In this document: positions 45,260-57,928 of the stretch, piece after piece
Layout of the letters: every line of letters begins with the position of its first letter
Position numbering within the stretch: the first letter of the stretch is position 1
Assembly (NCBI GenBank): GCA_016858145.1
Contig: JAEHOE010000138.1
Span: 124,001-188,000, forward strand
Direction: 5' to 3'
DNA from: Edaphochlamys debaryana
Lineage: Eukaryota; Chlorophyta; Chlorophyceae; Chlamydomonadales
Length of the DNA: 64,000 bases
The notes under the pieces: generated by a model
Databases searched by the model: none
Told to the model about the DNA's origin: nothing
The model's input: only the letters and a program-made list of their open reading frames with translations
Made by a program: the position numbers and the translations under genes

Positions 45260-47636
45260 CTACAAGTCCTGCACGGGCTCATAGGCCTCGAGGGACATGA
45301 AGAGGTCCTCCGTGATGTCCTCGGGCCGCAGCATCGCCACGCCCGCAGCGCCCGCCGCGTTGTAGCCGGCCGTGTGCCACGACGGCGCGAGGCTGCCAAC
45401 GCCGCTGGGCACCGCTCCGGCGCAGAAGCCGCGCGCGCGTATGTCGATGGCGAACGAGGCGGAGCGGTGGTTGGCGGCGGCCGCCGCGGCGGAGCCGTGG
45501 GCGCCGAAGCCGAGGCTGGGGCCGAGCGTCAGGGGCTGCAGCTGCGCCGAGGAGGGGCCGCACAGGCCCGCGCCGGGCTGCGGCTGTGGCTGGGGCTGCG
45601 GCTGGCAAGCCGCCGCGTTGAGCTGCGCCGCCACCGCCTGGGCGCCGAAGTAGGCCCCGGCCTGCTGGGCGGGGAGGTAGCCCGAGCCCTGCGAAGTGCC
45701 CGAGCCGTCGCCCTGTTGCATCGCGTGCTGGGCCTGGGCCTGGGCGTGGGCCTGCTGCTGGGCCTGGTGGGCCTGCATCTGGTACTGCAGCTGCTGGTGC
45801 AGCGCCGCCTGCTGCCGCAACAGCTCCTGCTGCTGTTGCTGCTGCTGTTGCTGCAGCATCGACATCTGCTGCTGCTGTTGCTGCTGCTGCTGTTGCTGCT
45901 GCGCGTGGAACGACTGCGGCGGGTTCTGGCCCTGCACGCCGCTGGGATTGAGCGAGGGCATGGAGACGCCCGATGAAGGCAGCCCGCCGGCGCTGAGGGC
46001 GGCCATGGGCCCAGACAGGCCCGACACGCCCTGCTGCTGCTGCTGCTGTTGCGCGTTCAGGGCCGCCATCTGGGCCGGGTTGAGGCTCTGCGACAGCCCC
46101 AGAGCGCTTTGGCGGTGCTGCTGCTGCTGCGCCGCCAGGTGGCTCAGCAGGGAGGCCTCCGACGCCGAGCCGCGGGCAAACAGCGCGCTCTGCCCTAGGT
46201 TGACGCCGGCGCCGTAGACCGGCACGCTGTCGCAGCCGGGGCTGTTGCTGGTGGGGTGCGCAGCGCTGGGCGGGGCCGGGTTGGCCGTGGGGGCGTTGGA
46301 TGCCATGTCGGAGCAGCCCGAGCGGTCCTGCGGACGAGGAGGCCGGGCAGGAGGGGGTTCAGGACGGCGACTGAGCACGCTTGGAGCCAACCCACAAGGC
46401 GCAACGGAGCTGCGCACTGCGCCAGAAGTATCCCACATTTTTCTTATTTATTTCTAAATATAACTGCCGTTGGCTGACTGAGGGTTTCCTGCTTCTGAGA
46501 CCGCCCCAGCATGCCGCGTCCCGTTTCGAGGTTCCCGGTGGCGTTTGGAGCGCTCTGGCGGCCCTGCACCCCTCCTCACCGTGGCCGTTCCACGGTGCTT
46601 GTGGCTGTTGAGCAGCTGCACCACCTCATCCAGCGCCTGCCGCTGGTGCGAGAGGTCCATGGGGCTGCTGGCGCGGAGGGCGGCGTGCGAGGCGAGCTGG
46701 GGCAGCGGCGCCGACTGCGTCTCCATGGGCGCAACGAAGGGCGAGACGCCCACAGGCGCCGCCGAGGTGGGGCCGCTAGCGCAGGCCCCCGCGCCCAGGC
46801 CCGCCTGGGGCGCCGCCAGTCCCGTGAAGCCGCTTTCCCCTGGCACGGACGACTGCTGGAAAGGGGGCGGCACCGGGGGGCAGGGGTCAGGGCGCCTGCC
46901 ACAAGCGGACTGCAGGCGGTGACAGGCGCTGGGCAGGGTGCAAAACAGGGGGGGTGTCAAAGGTGCGGCCCTTGCCTCACCCGCCGCAGGTGCTGCAGCT
47001 CCGCGCGTAGCTGCGCGTTCTCCGCAACGGCCGACTCGTACTTGGCGGTCACCTCGTAGACCTGTGGGCGGTTTCAGGGTGCCGGGTTAGCCCCTCCTGC
47101 TGCTCGAACTCCTTGCCCGTTGCGCTCCTCCGCACCCTGACAAGCCCCCCTACCTTAAGCGTCATCTGCTGCACGTGCTGCTGCAGCTTGCCAACGTGCG
47201 CCTTCAGCGCCGTGTTCTCCTCCTGCACGCCATGCACCGTGGTCTCCATCTGGGACATCTCCGCGAGCCGCCGCGCGCGAACGCGACGCGCCGACTCCCG
47301 GTTCCTCAACCGCCTGCGCGCGGCCAGGGGAAAAACGTGTCAACTTGAGTCGCATGCTCAGGTGCATATCCAGTAGCCTTGAGCAGAGCTAATGATAGCC
47401 TGAGCCGATAGGTCAAAACAGGTGTACCGAGCGCAAAGCCAGTCGGCAGGCGCGCTCGCCGCGCTCGGGCAGATACGCTCCGAGATAGCCCAGCTCCGCA
47501 ACGGAGCGGCCACGCACCTCAGCGCCTTGCGCCGCTCCTCCGGTGGCAGGTGCTGCAGTGCCTCAACCTCGTTCTCCGGCTCGTCATCGCTAAAGTCCTG
47601 TTCCCCAGAGCGCTCGTGCTGGTCGACCATGGACAT
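45260..47636 (-). CDS. bZIP transcription factor with Gln-rich region
   Basis: Nuclear DNA-binding regulator. Exons 47681-47518, 47313-47154, 47061-46981, 46855-46580 and 46327-45260 join in frame; from the ATG at 47636 the product is 567 residues. The first listed exon is preceded by an acceptor-like CCCACAG, so a small upstream exon with an earlier start is possible. An acidic segment (FSDDEPENEVEALQHLPPEE) leads to the basic region RRLRNRESARRVRARR with the invariant N-x7-R. The zipper heptad positions read M, V, L, L, M, V, so it is a weak or degenerate leucine zipper continuing as a coiled coil (AVAENAQLRAELQHL). The last exon is Gln-rich (runs of up to 13 Gln from CAG/CAA codons) and ends DITEDLFMSLEAYEPVQDL, an acidic-hydrophobic tail that could activate transcription. 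Targets are unknown. Confidence 0.92.
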
Positions 47637-47681
47637 GGACGCCGCTGGGCCAACAGCCGCGCTTGGGCTGCTCTCGTGCTT

Positions 47682-48728
47682 CTGTGGGTTCAATTATGGT
47701 AGGACAGATGTTCAGGCCAGGGTGCAGGCAAAAATGCGCATGAAGTAACTGTTGAGCCGGCACATGCTGCTTGACATAAGGTGGTCTTTCTGACAGGCGG
47801 AGCGGACCCGTCTGCCGCTAGGTCTAACAGCAGTCCGGCGGGCCGAGTCGCGGAAGGCTCGCGTGATGCAGCACGGCGCGGCCCAACAGCGCTGGGCGCA
47901 ATTCCCGCGACGACGACTGAGAGCTGTCTCCCTGATACGTCCCCAGGAGGTCTTATCCTCAAGCTCGTGTCCAGGTCACCCCTGGCTCGCGGCGCTTTGG
48001 TGCTTTGGCACCTACGCAGCAGTGCCCTGGAAGGACTGCGCCCCAGAAACCCGCTGGCCCACAGAAGGCCCATAGTCGCTCACCATCATAATTGGTGCGG
48101 TTCCAAGCACAGAGGCTTGTTGCGAGCGGCAGGGGCCGGCGATTCTCTCGGGCGCCAGCGTTCCTGTTGTCGCCTCCTGCGCTCCGCGCTGCCCTTTGCT
48201 GTTACTATAAGCCCGCCTGAGCTAGCTCGGGCAAGCTGCGGGGCAGCCCGGTCCCCAACAAAATCTCAAGTGTGTGTCCAGACTTTGCTAGCGAGGACCT
48301 TAATTTGAGTGTAACCGTCCTCCGTTGCTCTGTGCTCTGTGTCTAACAGCTTTCCAAGCTTGCGGCGGGTTGCGCTGAGGAGTAAACATTTTGGGGCACT
48401 GTACGGCACCAACGGCATGACAGTTTGGGGGCACTTTGCCGCGCGCAAGTCTCGCCACGTTGCCCGCAAGCCCGCTTAACAGCAACGACCTTCAATCCGA
48501 CATCCGACGGCCCTGGCCCCGACCCGTTCGCGGGCCGCGGCGCGCGGTGAGAAGAAAAGAAACGCAGTTGCGAACCCCGTGCCCAGCCCCGAACTCCACC
48601 GCAATGGCAATCCTCCGACATCCAGAAGAGATTCTAGCTCAGCCCTTGCCTTGCGCTTGCACAGCTTCCGCTATTTCTCAGAATACGGCCGCCACCCCGC
48701 CGACCGATGCTTTCCCGCGAGCACATGG
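47682..48728. other. Region between the NECAP 3' end and the bZIP gene start
   Basis: Should contain the bZIP promoter, perhaps a short 5' exon, and the NECAP 3' UTR. No exon could be supported and no TGTAA was found close to the NECAP stop. Confidence 0.5.
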
Positions 48729-51700
48729 TCAGTCGAACGTCGCCCAGTCCGAGCCCGCCGCAGCCGATGGCGGAGCTGCCGGCGGGGGTGGGGCTGGCAC
48801 CGGATCGAAAGACAGCAGCGACGCCTGAGGCGCCCCCCACGTCGCTGGGGAGAACGGGTCCGCCGCCACGGGCGCCGCGCTTGCTGGTACCAGCAGGGGG
48901 GCAGTGCCCGGCGGCGGCGGCGTCAGCACCTGCAGGCGAGGACGCCGGGGCAGCCCGGGGAACAGCGTGTGAGTCAGCATACCCAAAGAGGCTGGCACAC
49001 CGCGAGCCGGTCCTTCGGCACGCGCAAACCTGCACCACTCTCACAAGGGGCACGGCGGGGTGGTTGCTCTTCGAAACCGCCTGCGCCATCACCCGCACTC
49101 TGCGCAACACCCTACCAAACCAAGTCCAACGGCCACACACCACAGCTGACCCTGTGTGCCGCGCTCACCGGTGGCCGCAGCGCCGGCGAGATAGAGGCGG
49201 CTGCTGGGGAGCCGCCAGGGGCCGCCAGGGCGTGTGCCGCGGGCGGGGGCGCGATGCTGAAGGCCCCGTGCCCCCCGCCCGCCGCCCCCCCTAGGAAGCC
49301 GCCCTTTGCGGAGCCTTGCCCGGACGCAGGGCCTGATGCGGAAGTTTTGCGCAGCCCGCTGACGTTCACCCTGCAACAGGCAGAGCGGGATGGATTGTGG
49401 TTGGTCGGGAGGTGGGAAGGGGGCGTGATCTTTGACGAGTTAGAGGTTGGATAGCCCAGATGGTATGGCGGCAGCCAGCGAGCCCGATGCGCACCGAGGT
49501 CCAGGTGGGAAGGCGGGGGTGACGCATCCCGAAGCCACGCACCCAACGCATGGCCCCTCGCGCCCCGCCCACCGTGCAGAGCCTCGGGGATGCTCGCACA
49601 TGCCTTTTGCCTCCCGCTAGCTCCGTCGCACCCCGTGCAGCCGCCACTGCCCTGGCACTCTCCGCGTTCTCACAGCGGCCGCGCCCGTGTGCTCCCGAGC
49701 ACAGCCTTGGCCCCACCATGGCCACCACACTCGTGCCCTGAACCCAAGATCCCGAGATGCCGCACCCCCCACCCCTCCAGCAAGCACCGCACGGACTGCC
49801 CGTCCGGTCGGCCCCTGGCCCCCCGCCCCTGCCCGCCCCCAGCACGCACCGCACGGGCTGCCCGCCCTGCCCCCCCCTGCCCCGAGCACGCACCGCATGG
49901 TCTGCCCCTCCGCCAGCTTCAGGTCCGCCGTGTGCCGGTACAGCAGGTCCACCTCGGCCGCCGCGCTGCTGTCCCAGCCGCTGTTGCCGCCGCTGCCGCC
50001 AAAGTCCCCGGTGACGGGGGCAGCGGTCCGGCCGGCGGCGGGCGGCGAGGTGGGCACGCCCGAGCCGGCCCCCGCCCCTGCCCCCAGCCCTGACCCTACA
50101 CCAGCGCTCGCACTGGGGCCGGGCCCGGTCGCTTGCCCGCTGGAGCTCGGGCCGGGCCCCGCGGAGCCGCCGGACCGCGCGTTGGCCGCCCGCTCCCGCG
50201 CCACCTGCTGCTCGTGCCGCACCTGGGGGCAGGGAGAGAGGGGAAGGCAGGTCCAGGGGCGAGGGCGATGATGCGTGCGTGGCGGTTGGGCAGCGGCTGC
50301 GGCGAACCAGGCCCGGTCAGGGGCCCGGCCGGCGAAACGGCAGAAACCACGCGGGCTGATCAGCTGGCGCGCTGGCTCCAGAGGCTGGAGGCTTGCGCTG
50401 TCTGAACCGGTACCGCCCGCAGCAGGCCCGAACTCGCTGCGACCATTCGCGCTCCGCGTCATCCGGGGAGGGCCCAGCCACACCGCCTGTGGTGAGCCTC
50501 TTCAGCCCACCGGGCCCCTGCCTGACAACAAGCCATTGCAAATGCTCCCCCGCGCCTAGCCGCGCGCTCGGTGCCGTGCCGGGGGGCTCCAGGTGCTCCT
50601 TCCGACCGCGCTGGCGCTGGGCAGCTGCTGCGTCCCCCACCCCTAAACCGTGCTGAGCACTTGGCCAAGTCCGCCGCGGTGTGACGTGACCCCAAGACGG
50701 CCCCTCCCGGTCTGGAGTCTTGCCGTGGCTGACTGCTAATCCGCCCTCAACCAAAGCCCGGACCTCACCAGCCCCAGCCCCGGGGGCCCGATCCCAGGCC
50801 CCAGGCCCCAAGCCCCTAGCCCAGGCCCCAAGCCCCGGGTCCCCTCCCCAGACCAGGTGGCCCTGCCTACACGGCTCAGCTCTTCGACCGCACTTCTGCA
50901 CTCGTTCAAGGGCGACCCCGGTCCGAAGGCCCCGCCCCACCAGCGACTCGTTGAAGTCACTGAGGCCCCCCCCAGTCCCCACGCCCAGGCAACCCACTCC
51001 CAGCTGAGGCCCATCCGACCCATGCAGCTCCTGCTACCGGCCCGGACCCACCAGCCCGGACCCGCCAGCCCCCGACCCACCAGCGACTCGTTGAAGTCAA
51101 AGGCGTCGGAGCGGTTGTCGAAGCCCATGCCCAGGAAGGCGTGGCGACGGGTGACCGCGTCCTCCACGCGCAGTACGTAGTACCGCGATGAGTCAGACAC
51201 GGGCTCCACGCACAGGCTGCGCTGGCCGTACGGCACGGGGCAGCAGACGAACAGCTCGCCGCTGCGGGGGCGGGCGCGGCGGGGCGCGGCGGTTTGGGAG
51301 AGGGCGCGGGTGGGCCGGGGTTGGGGTCGGTGTGAGGGACACCGGGAACGAGTCTAGGGCGGCTGCACGCCGAGGGTCTGGTTGCTGACGAGGGTGACGC
51401 TGGCGCTGTGATGTCAAGAGCCATGAAGTAGAACCGCTGGGGTGCGTGGACAATACCAAGGGTGAAAACGAGCTGGCGCGCTTGCAGGCCCGGGCCTGGC
51501 ACGACCCGTAGCGGGGCCGACGCCCCAGCCACCTTCAGCCAGTACCCCAGGCTGCTGATCCTTCCTTCTCCAGGTCCTGGCTTACGTGGCAGCGTCTTCT
51601 ATCCGAATCTCGCACACTTCGCCCTTGGACATGACTCGCAGCCTGGGGGAGAACAGGCAGGTCCGGCAGGGGTGTTGCAGCTGGAGTTGCAGGCCCCTCA

Positions 51701-51886
51701 CGAGGCAGCCGCCCGAGGCAGCCCCTCCCTCCCCCGGAGATTGAAGTACCTGCCCCCAAAGAGCTTGTCGCTGACGAGCCATTCTCCGCTCTTCCAGCCG
51801 GATGCCCCTGCTCTGGCGGGGATTCGGTAGATGCTCACTGCCCGCGCCACATGCAGGGTCTGCTCCACATCCTCATCGTCAGCCAT
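48729..51886 (-). CDS. NECAP: NECAP-family clathrin-coat-associated protein
   Basis: Cytosolic endocytosis factor that binds AP-2/AP-1 adaptors through a PH-like (PHear) domain. Six exons (51886-51750, 51642-51586, 51261-51081, 50222-49894, 49370-49169, 48929-48729) join to 368 residues. The PHear domain spans about 1-125: EQTLHVARAVSIYRIPAR, WKSGEWLVSDKLFGGRLRV, CEIRIEDAATGELFVCCPV, DSSRYYVLRVEDAVTRRHAF, GMGFDNRSDAFDFNESL. The rest is Gly/Ala/Ser/Pro-rich and disordered, and the C-terminus is DWATFD, matching the WxxF adaptor-ear motif of animal NECAPs. The last acceptor (CTGCAG at 48930) was chosen because it keeps phase 0; a longer upstream alternative lacks a fitting phase. The introns after exons 3 and 4 carry copies of those exon ends. 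Confidence 0.92.
49783..49915 (-). repeat. Three copies of NECAP exon-4 end plus donor
   Basis: The exon 4 end with its GTGCGTGCT donor (AGCACGCACCGCATGGTCTG on the plus strand, from about 49886) is repeated at about 49840 and, shorter, at about 49783 in the downstream intron. Confidence 0.8.
50936..51099 (-). repeat. Copy of NECAP exon-3 end plus donor in intron 3
   Basis: CCCACCAGCGACTCGTTGAA and the next few bases (51076-51099: donor plus the last 19 bases of exon 3) recur at 50936-50959, 140 bp into the intron. Confidence 0.9.
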
Positions 51887-53712
51887 AGCGCTAGGTAGGG
51901 TGCGGCCGTGCCAAGCCTAAAGGAGCAGCTTGCAGGCCAAAATGCGCAAGGTCGTTCTCCGGGCCGAAGCAGCAGGGCGGGGATGTACACGATGAGCTGA
52001 TCAGGCCAATACTACTTGTCGAGTCGGTGCAGAGCGTCTCAGCCCATAGAAACTGCGGAGCTCCAAGCGGGTGGCAACCTTTGGTGCGCTGCACTAATCC
52101 TGGATACTGTGATGCCCGCGGGTGGCAACGAGTCTCAGTAATGCATTAGTGCAGGTCTGAGACGGCGCCGCGACCTGCCCGTCCGTTCGCAGACGCATCT
52201 CCTCCGGCACGCGTTGGCCACGTTACCCCCCTTACCACCCCGCAGCCCGCCCTCCCCGCCGGCACACCTCCTGCCATAGGACCTGACTGCTCGCCGCCGT
52301 GGGACCTGTGACCTGTGCCCCTCTGGCTACGTACCATGACCCCTGCCTTGCAGCATGCCCGCCTGCCCTCTCCCGCCCTCCCCAACCAATCCACACAACA
52401 ACAACAGGGTTCCTCACACCGCGGTGTCCGCAGCCTTGGCCGCAGCAGCAGGCGAGGAGGTTGTGCACGGAGTCGTTGTGCGGGATGCCGCTGATGGTGG
52501 TTTGGCCCGTGTGGAGCTGGTGTTGCGACATTGTGGTGAAGGGGAGGGGGAAGGGGAAGAGGAAGTGATGTCGTTCGGCACAACTCGGGCTCTATTTGTA
52601 CTCACGGTTCCGGGGATAGGACTGCTGCCCCCGGGGGTTCGCCCACTTGCCTGACGGGACTGCCCCCGCGGGTTCGCCCACTTGCCTGACGGGACTGCCT
52701 CGGGTTAACTTTACAGACCGTTAAAGCACTGGGCGTTATCTTCTTCGCCACCCCCGCTGTCCCTCGGTTAGCCCCTGCATCGATGATGCACATTGCTGGC
52801 ACCCTGCCTTCCTCCTCGCGGCGGTAGAATGATGAGGGGTTTATTAGAGACAACGGGGCGGTAGAATGATGAGGGGGAGTTCTACGGGCCCGGCCCTAGC
52901 AGCGTGGCGTGACAACCGAAAGTCTGCCCTGTGGCACACCCTGGAGTTGGCGCCTCGCTCAACCCCTCCCCTTCTGGAGGCGGTTCCTGCTGTAACCGTC
53001 GCGTCCTCCTCGTGCATTGCGGCAGCGTCTACGTCAACGCTGCCTCAGCTGCATCCCCCGAGGCCCCGACGTCGTCCGGACTACGCTGCATGCCCCCTGC
53101 GTTCCCCCGTCAAAGTGCTATATGTAGCCGGAATGGGCTGATGCCGTACACAGTCGTACACAAGCCGGGGCTATGCAGTCAGAGCAGGCGATGGAACGCT
53201 ACCTTGCTTGGGTCCTGGGATCACTTGCTGTCCGCACCCTGAATCCCCCTCACCTGCTGTTCTGTGGGGTGTGAGCTACAGCCCACGTCACCTCGGCACT
53301 CCCGTCCTCTCTTCTGTGCCTGGTCTGTTGCATCTGAGTTCCACCGCCTCGCCAGGGAGACCTTGCCTCGCCCCACAGAGACCTACCTGCCCTCCCTTGC
53401 TTATTCATTCCCTGCTGCCCACGGGAAGCCATGACTGCCAGACTGCGTGAGAACTGAACCTCGCACCTTGCTCCAGCTACATCTCAACACCTGCCCCACA
53501 CACGCCATCACCGTGAAGATCACATTCGTCCGCTTTAGGGGGGACTTAGCCTGCTGCTGCCAATCCTGCCATGTGTTGTACGTCACCAGGACGAGCCGCC
53601 GCGTTGGTGAGATCACCAGCAAATTAGACAAGCCATCCCCGAATTGACCCGGGGATTTCACCGCTTCGCAATAGGCCGTGATCACAGGGAGCCATAGAAA
53701 TCGGCGTCGTTC
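51887..53712. other. Region between the subtilase 3' end and the NECAP start
   Basis: No gene could be assembled. A minus-strand open stretch starting at an ATG at 52531 (MSQHQLHTGQTTISG..., with LACCCGQGCGHRG) and ending at a possible GTGTGA donor looks more protein-like than its surroundings, but no continuing exon was found. A 36-bp unit (CCGCGGGTTCGCCCACTTGC core) is tandemly duplicated at 52619-52692, and GGCGGTAGAATGATGAGGGG occurs at 52820-52839 and 52858-52877. A minus-strand TGTAA is at 52711-52715. Confidence 0.45.
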
Positions 53713-56700
53713 TCAGCACTTGTAGTTCATGAGCGCGAGAACGTCGAGCCGCCCGCCCGTGGACACGGGGGTGGGCCCGGTGGTGGCGAGGCTGGGCGTG
53801 GGGGCGACGGTGGACAGGATGGCGGTGCGCAGGGCGGCCCCGCGGCAGGTTAAGGAGCTGTGGGCGGCCTTGAGCGCTGCGGCGCCTGCGACGTGGGGCG
53901 TGGCCTGGGGAGGAGGAGAGCAGGGAGGGGAGGGCACTGCACGTCAGGTTCTAAGCCGGTGAGGCGGGCTGAGGCCTACACGTGTACACATGCAGGCATG
54001 CACGCGCCCCCCGAGCGCCCCCAACGGCCCCCAATGCCCCCCAAACGCCCCACAGCGGCCCAACCTCCTCTCTCCCCACCATGCTCGTCCCGCTGTACGA
54101 GATGTACTTGTTGAAAGGCACAGTCGACCAGATGCCGCTACCGGGTGCGCCCAGATCCACCCTGTACGGCAGGATGGAAGTTTCTTACGGCATGCGACAG
54201 GTAGGGTAGGTGGCCTGCCCTGTCGTGATCTCGATCTCCGGCGTTCCATCCAGCGAATCGCTACGGTTCCCTGAACATGCTCCAGGGACCTTCTCGCCGC
54301 GTACCTCCCACGGTTCGGTGCCTCACCAGTGTTTCCCACGCTCACCTGACTTTGCCATAGTTTGAGAAGCTCGACTTGGCGCCTGTGTTGGTGATGGCGG
54401 CGACCGATATGATGTTGGTCTGTGCGTATGAGGCGGGGTAGAAGGCGGTGGCGTCGTTGTTATCTCCCACGCCGTCCGCGCCTCCGTTGCCAGCAGCCTG
54501 CGGGACGCCACGGGCGGACGGCGGAGGTGGGGGTGGGGGTGGGCGAGGTGAGCTCTCGCACCAGGGGGGACTGGAGCATGAAGAGCCAGGGGTGGCAAGG
54601 ATGGAACTGGATCCGGTCAGGGATGACGTCATCCTGGATCTAGATCTGAGCAGATCTCATCAACAGAATCCAACGCACCGCGATGAAGAGAATGTTGGAG
54701 GCATTGGCGCGAGTGATGGCGTCAGACAGTGCCTGAGAGAAGCCGCCGCCGCCCCAGGAGTTGGAGGTGGCGACAATGTCCAGTCCGTGGCGGGTCTTGA
54801 GGTCTGGGGGCCCGGAATGCACCGGGTGGGGGGGACAGGCGAAGGCGTGGATGATGAGTGAGGGAGCCGGGAGGGACGGGCGGACAGCAGCAGCAGCACA
54901 CGACTACGTACGGCACCAGACCGCGCTGCCGTACTGCCGTACATGTGCACGTGCTCACCCGTGAAGTAGTCGATGGCCTTGACGGCGTCGGCGGTTGTAC
55001 CGCCGTTACGGCCCAGGAACTACGGCAGGATACGGCAGGCATGCGGTAGTTGTGTCGGGGGAGGGGCCAGGCGGACCGCACGTGTGTTGGGACTCGTAGG
55101 GTTCGAAGTACGGGCTCCCAGGCTCATCAGTTCCGCCCTGCTAGCGCCGGCACGCACCTTGCCGCTGATGATCTGCACGTTCCAAGTGACGCCCGCAACA
55201 CCCACGCCGTTGCCGCCCTTGCCGCCTGGGGTGGTGGAGGGTGCGAAGCGTGTTGTGACGTGCGTGCGCCCTCCTCCCCCTGCCCTGCACACGGCCCCCT
55301 GACCCTCCCTCCTGGTCCCCCCCACCCCTCACCGATGGTGCCCGACACGTGTGTGCCGTGCTGGTCAGCGCGGCCCCCGTTGCCGCCTGCAGGGGAGGGA
55401 GGGAGGGTGCCCAGGGTTGACCGTCAGTCTGTTCTGCCCTGCGCCCTGTGCACTGCGGCCTGGGCTGCTGGCGTGCAGTCGGTGGGCCCTTCGGCTTGCT
55501 CCGCCGCCCCGCCCCACCCGCCCCTGCCCCTTAGCGTCGTCGGCGTTGATACCCGCCCGCCCCTGTACGGCTGCCGTACGCACCGTCGTACACGGTACGG
55601 TCGTTGCTCACGAAGTCCCAACCGTTGGTGTCGTCGACGTAGCCTGGGCGGGTGGAGGGCAGGCAACAGGAACCATTGAGGGAAGGCCCACTGCCCACTG
55701 CCCAGCCCAGGGCCACTGCAGGGAAGAGCAGCCCTCAAGGCCCTCACGGCCCGCCAGGCCCAGCGGGGTCCAACCGGGGTCCGAGACTTCCGAAACAAGC
55801 TTCCAGGCCCCCCGTCCCCCACCGTTGCCGTCGTTGTCGATGCCATCCACCGGGTCGAAGGGGTTTGTCCAGATGTTGGCGGCCAGGTCGGGGTGGGTGG
55901 TCTGGATGCCCTGTGAGGGGAAAAAGGGGGAAGGTAGGGGCATGTGCGTGCAACCCTAGAATCATAGGCAGGGCGGGGCTTGAGAGCTGGGAGCGGGCCA
56001 AAAGGTATACGTAGCTAGGGCCGGGGCGGGTAGCTTGGAGGGAGTCAAGGGGGTGCTCTGCTGCCCGCCCGACAATGTCCCACACTGTCCCTAGCCATGG
56101 CGTGCTGCGTGCACCCCCTCGGCCCCCGCTGGCCCTTCACACAGTACTTCGCCCGGCTGTCGGGGGCCTAACCCCCAACCCCAATACCGGAATCAATGTC
56201 AGCATCAGGCAGAAAGGCCCGACTGGGCCTAGCTCCGTCCCTTCTGGCGGGTGGCGGCCAAGGCACGTCGCTACCTACGTACCTGGCCCCTGCTCTGGCC
56301 AACGCAGCGTTGTTCCCTCATCCACGCCTTGACCCCTGCAGGCCCCCAGCCCAGGCGGAGCACCCCCACGCCCCACCTCATCCACCACCCCGATTAGGCA
56401 GACGGGCCCGGGATCAGGCAGACGGGCCCGGCTGGGCCTGGGCTGGGCCTACCTTTCGGGGACCAAGGCACGTTGCTCCCCCGTTCTTACCCCCACCCAC
56501 CTCGTCCACCACCCCGATGTAGACCGTGGAGGTGCTGGTGCCGTTCCCCGTGTATTCCTGGGCCCAGGCGGCGGCGGCGTTGCAGCCGTAGGGGTTGCCG
56601 GGCGGGGAGGTGCCGGCGCCCTGCATGCCCCACAGCTGGCCGCCGGTGAAGTAGGGGTCGTCAGAGACCAGCTGCTTGGTGTAGACCCAGTTGTACTCTG

Positions 56701-57230
56701 ACAGGGTGGGGGAAATTTGGGGGCGAGGGGCCAGGGGCAAGATGCAAGGCAGGCAAGCCGACAGGGGTCGATGAGGGTCAATGGGGGGCACGGGTTGGGG
56801 GTTGTGGGACGAGGGTGAAGCGGGACCCACAAGGGGACAGGTAAGGATAGCCAAGGCCCCTCGCACCCGCGAACTCCACTGCGCCGTCGCTCTCCAGGTC
56901 CTGCTTGCCCCGGGCCTCGTCAAAGTCGGCAGCCGAGCCGCGAACGAGGATGAGCTCGGCGCCATCCTCGCCCCGGTGAACATCCTGCACCCTGTCAACG
57001 CGGGCGCGACCAAGTGCTGCGCTCTTCCGGTCGTCCGGAACCCCGGCCCTGAACTGTACCAGCAGCTCTTTGGGGACGCGCGGAGGGTCCGCGCGGCCGC
57101 CCGCCGGCATGGCATTGTTGCCATCCTGAAAGCCATGGAGGGCCCGAGTCGCGGATCCGACCCCGAACAGCGACACGAACACCGCCGCGGTCAGTAAGCC
57201 AGATATCATGCTCGCATGGGCGCGAGCCAT
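53713..57230 (-). CDS. Secreted subtilisin-like serine protease (S8)
   Basis: Eleven exons (57230-56867, 56697-56501, 55910-55823, 55643-55584, 55386-55333, 55225-55158, 55019-54959, 54803-54679, 54497-54346, 54161-54080, 53904-53713) join in frame to 480 residues. A signal peptide (ISGLLTAAVFVSLFGVGSA) is followed by an I9-like propeptide (KELLVQFRAG, DRVQDVHRGEDGAELILVRG). The catalytic triad is complete: Asp186 (GVVDE, before GIQTTHPDLA), His246 (DQHGTHVSGTIG) and Ser416 (SGTSMATPHVAGAAAL), with oxyanion Asn343 (AAGNGG). No extra C-terminal domain; it ends LDVLALMNYKC. In volvocine algae, secreted subtilases act as hatching/vegetative lytic enzymes on the cell wall, a possible but unproven role here. 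The ATG at 57230 directly precedes the signal peptide. Confidence 0.95.
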
Positions 57231-57928
57231 GATGACTTGCGAGTTAGGTTGTCGATGGGTTTGTCGAGATGCCAACTGGTTTTTGCGAGTTTGGCGACAG
57301 AACTCTTAGGCGGACCGGCTAATCGCGCTGTGAAATAGCGTTATTGCACGTCGTACTACAGTTATCGCCGTTGAGCTCCGCCCCTCACTCTTCGGTGAGC
57401 TTTCTTGGAGCAGTCCGCGCCCGGCCTCGCCGCCCCTCGACTCGGGCCTCTTCGACGGAGGTTGCCAGGCTTTGCCCCTCGACCTTCCGCCAAGCTGTGC
57501 CTGCTCAAGGAGCAATAAGTGTGTCAGCAGGGATCAGTCTAATCTGCGTAAGTTGCAGATTACACGCCCACGGAAGCCGGCCAACCGCACAGAGGCAGCA
57601 GCGGGTGGGAGTTGAAAGGTCACCTACCCGACGGCCGGCGCATTACTAAGGCCCCCTCCCTGAACGTTGCCTCCCCATCGTCAAGCCACACGCATTCAGG
57701 CTCAGGCGGCCCTCAGCCTCCTGAGATCCGCTCCTGCCCACTTCCCGGTCCCTCAGCCGCCCTCAGTACCCATTACCCTTGTCCGCAAGTCTGGGACCCG
57801 CTCTCACCACCGTCCCCCCTGCCCGATTGCCCGTATCCCGGCCAAGGTCTTCCCCCCTGCCTCCGCTTGACCTCTCTAGCTCTGCCCTCCAGGCTCCGAG
57901 CCCTGGTTACTCCAGGGATGCTCCGCCC
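57231..57928. other. Region between SEC15 3' end and subtilase start
   Basis: Holds the subtilase promoter and SEC15 3' UTR. No exon seen. A minus-strand TGTAA lies at 57560-57564. Confidence 0.55.
57560..57564 (-). terminator. Candidate TGTAA polyadenylation signal of SEC15
   Basis: TGTAA on the minus strand about 365 bases after the SEC15 stop, a usual distance for green-algal 3' UTRs. Chance occurrence cannot be excluded. Confidence 0.35.

Noticed and set aside
52420..52531. Possible first exon of a small Cys-rich protein (MSQHQLHTGQ..., LACCCGQGCGHRG)
   Set aside because: No downstream exon with a matching phase was found, so it is mentioned only in the interval description.
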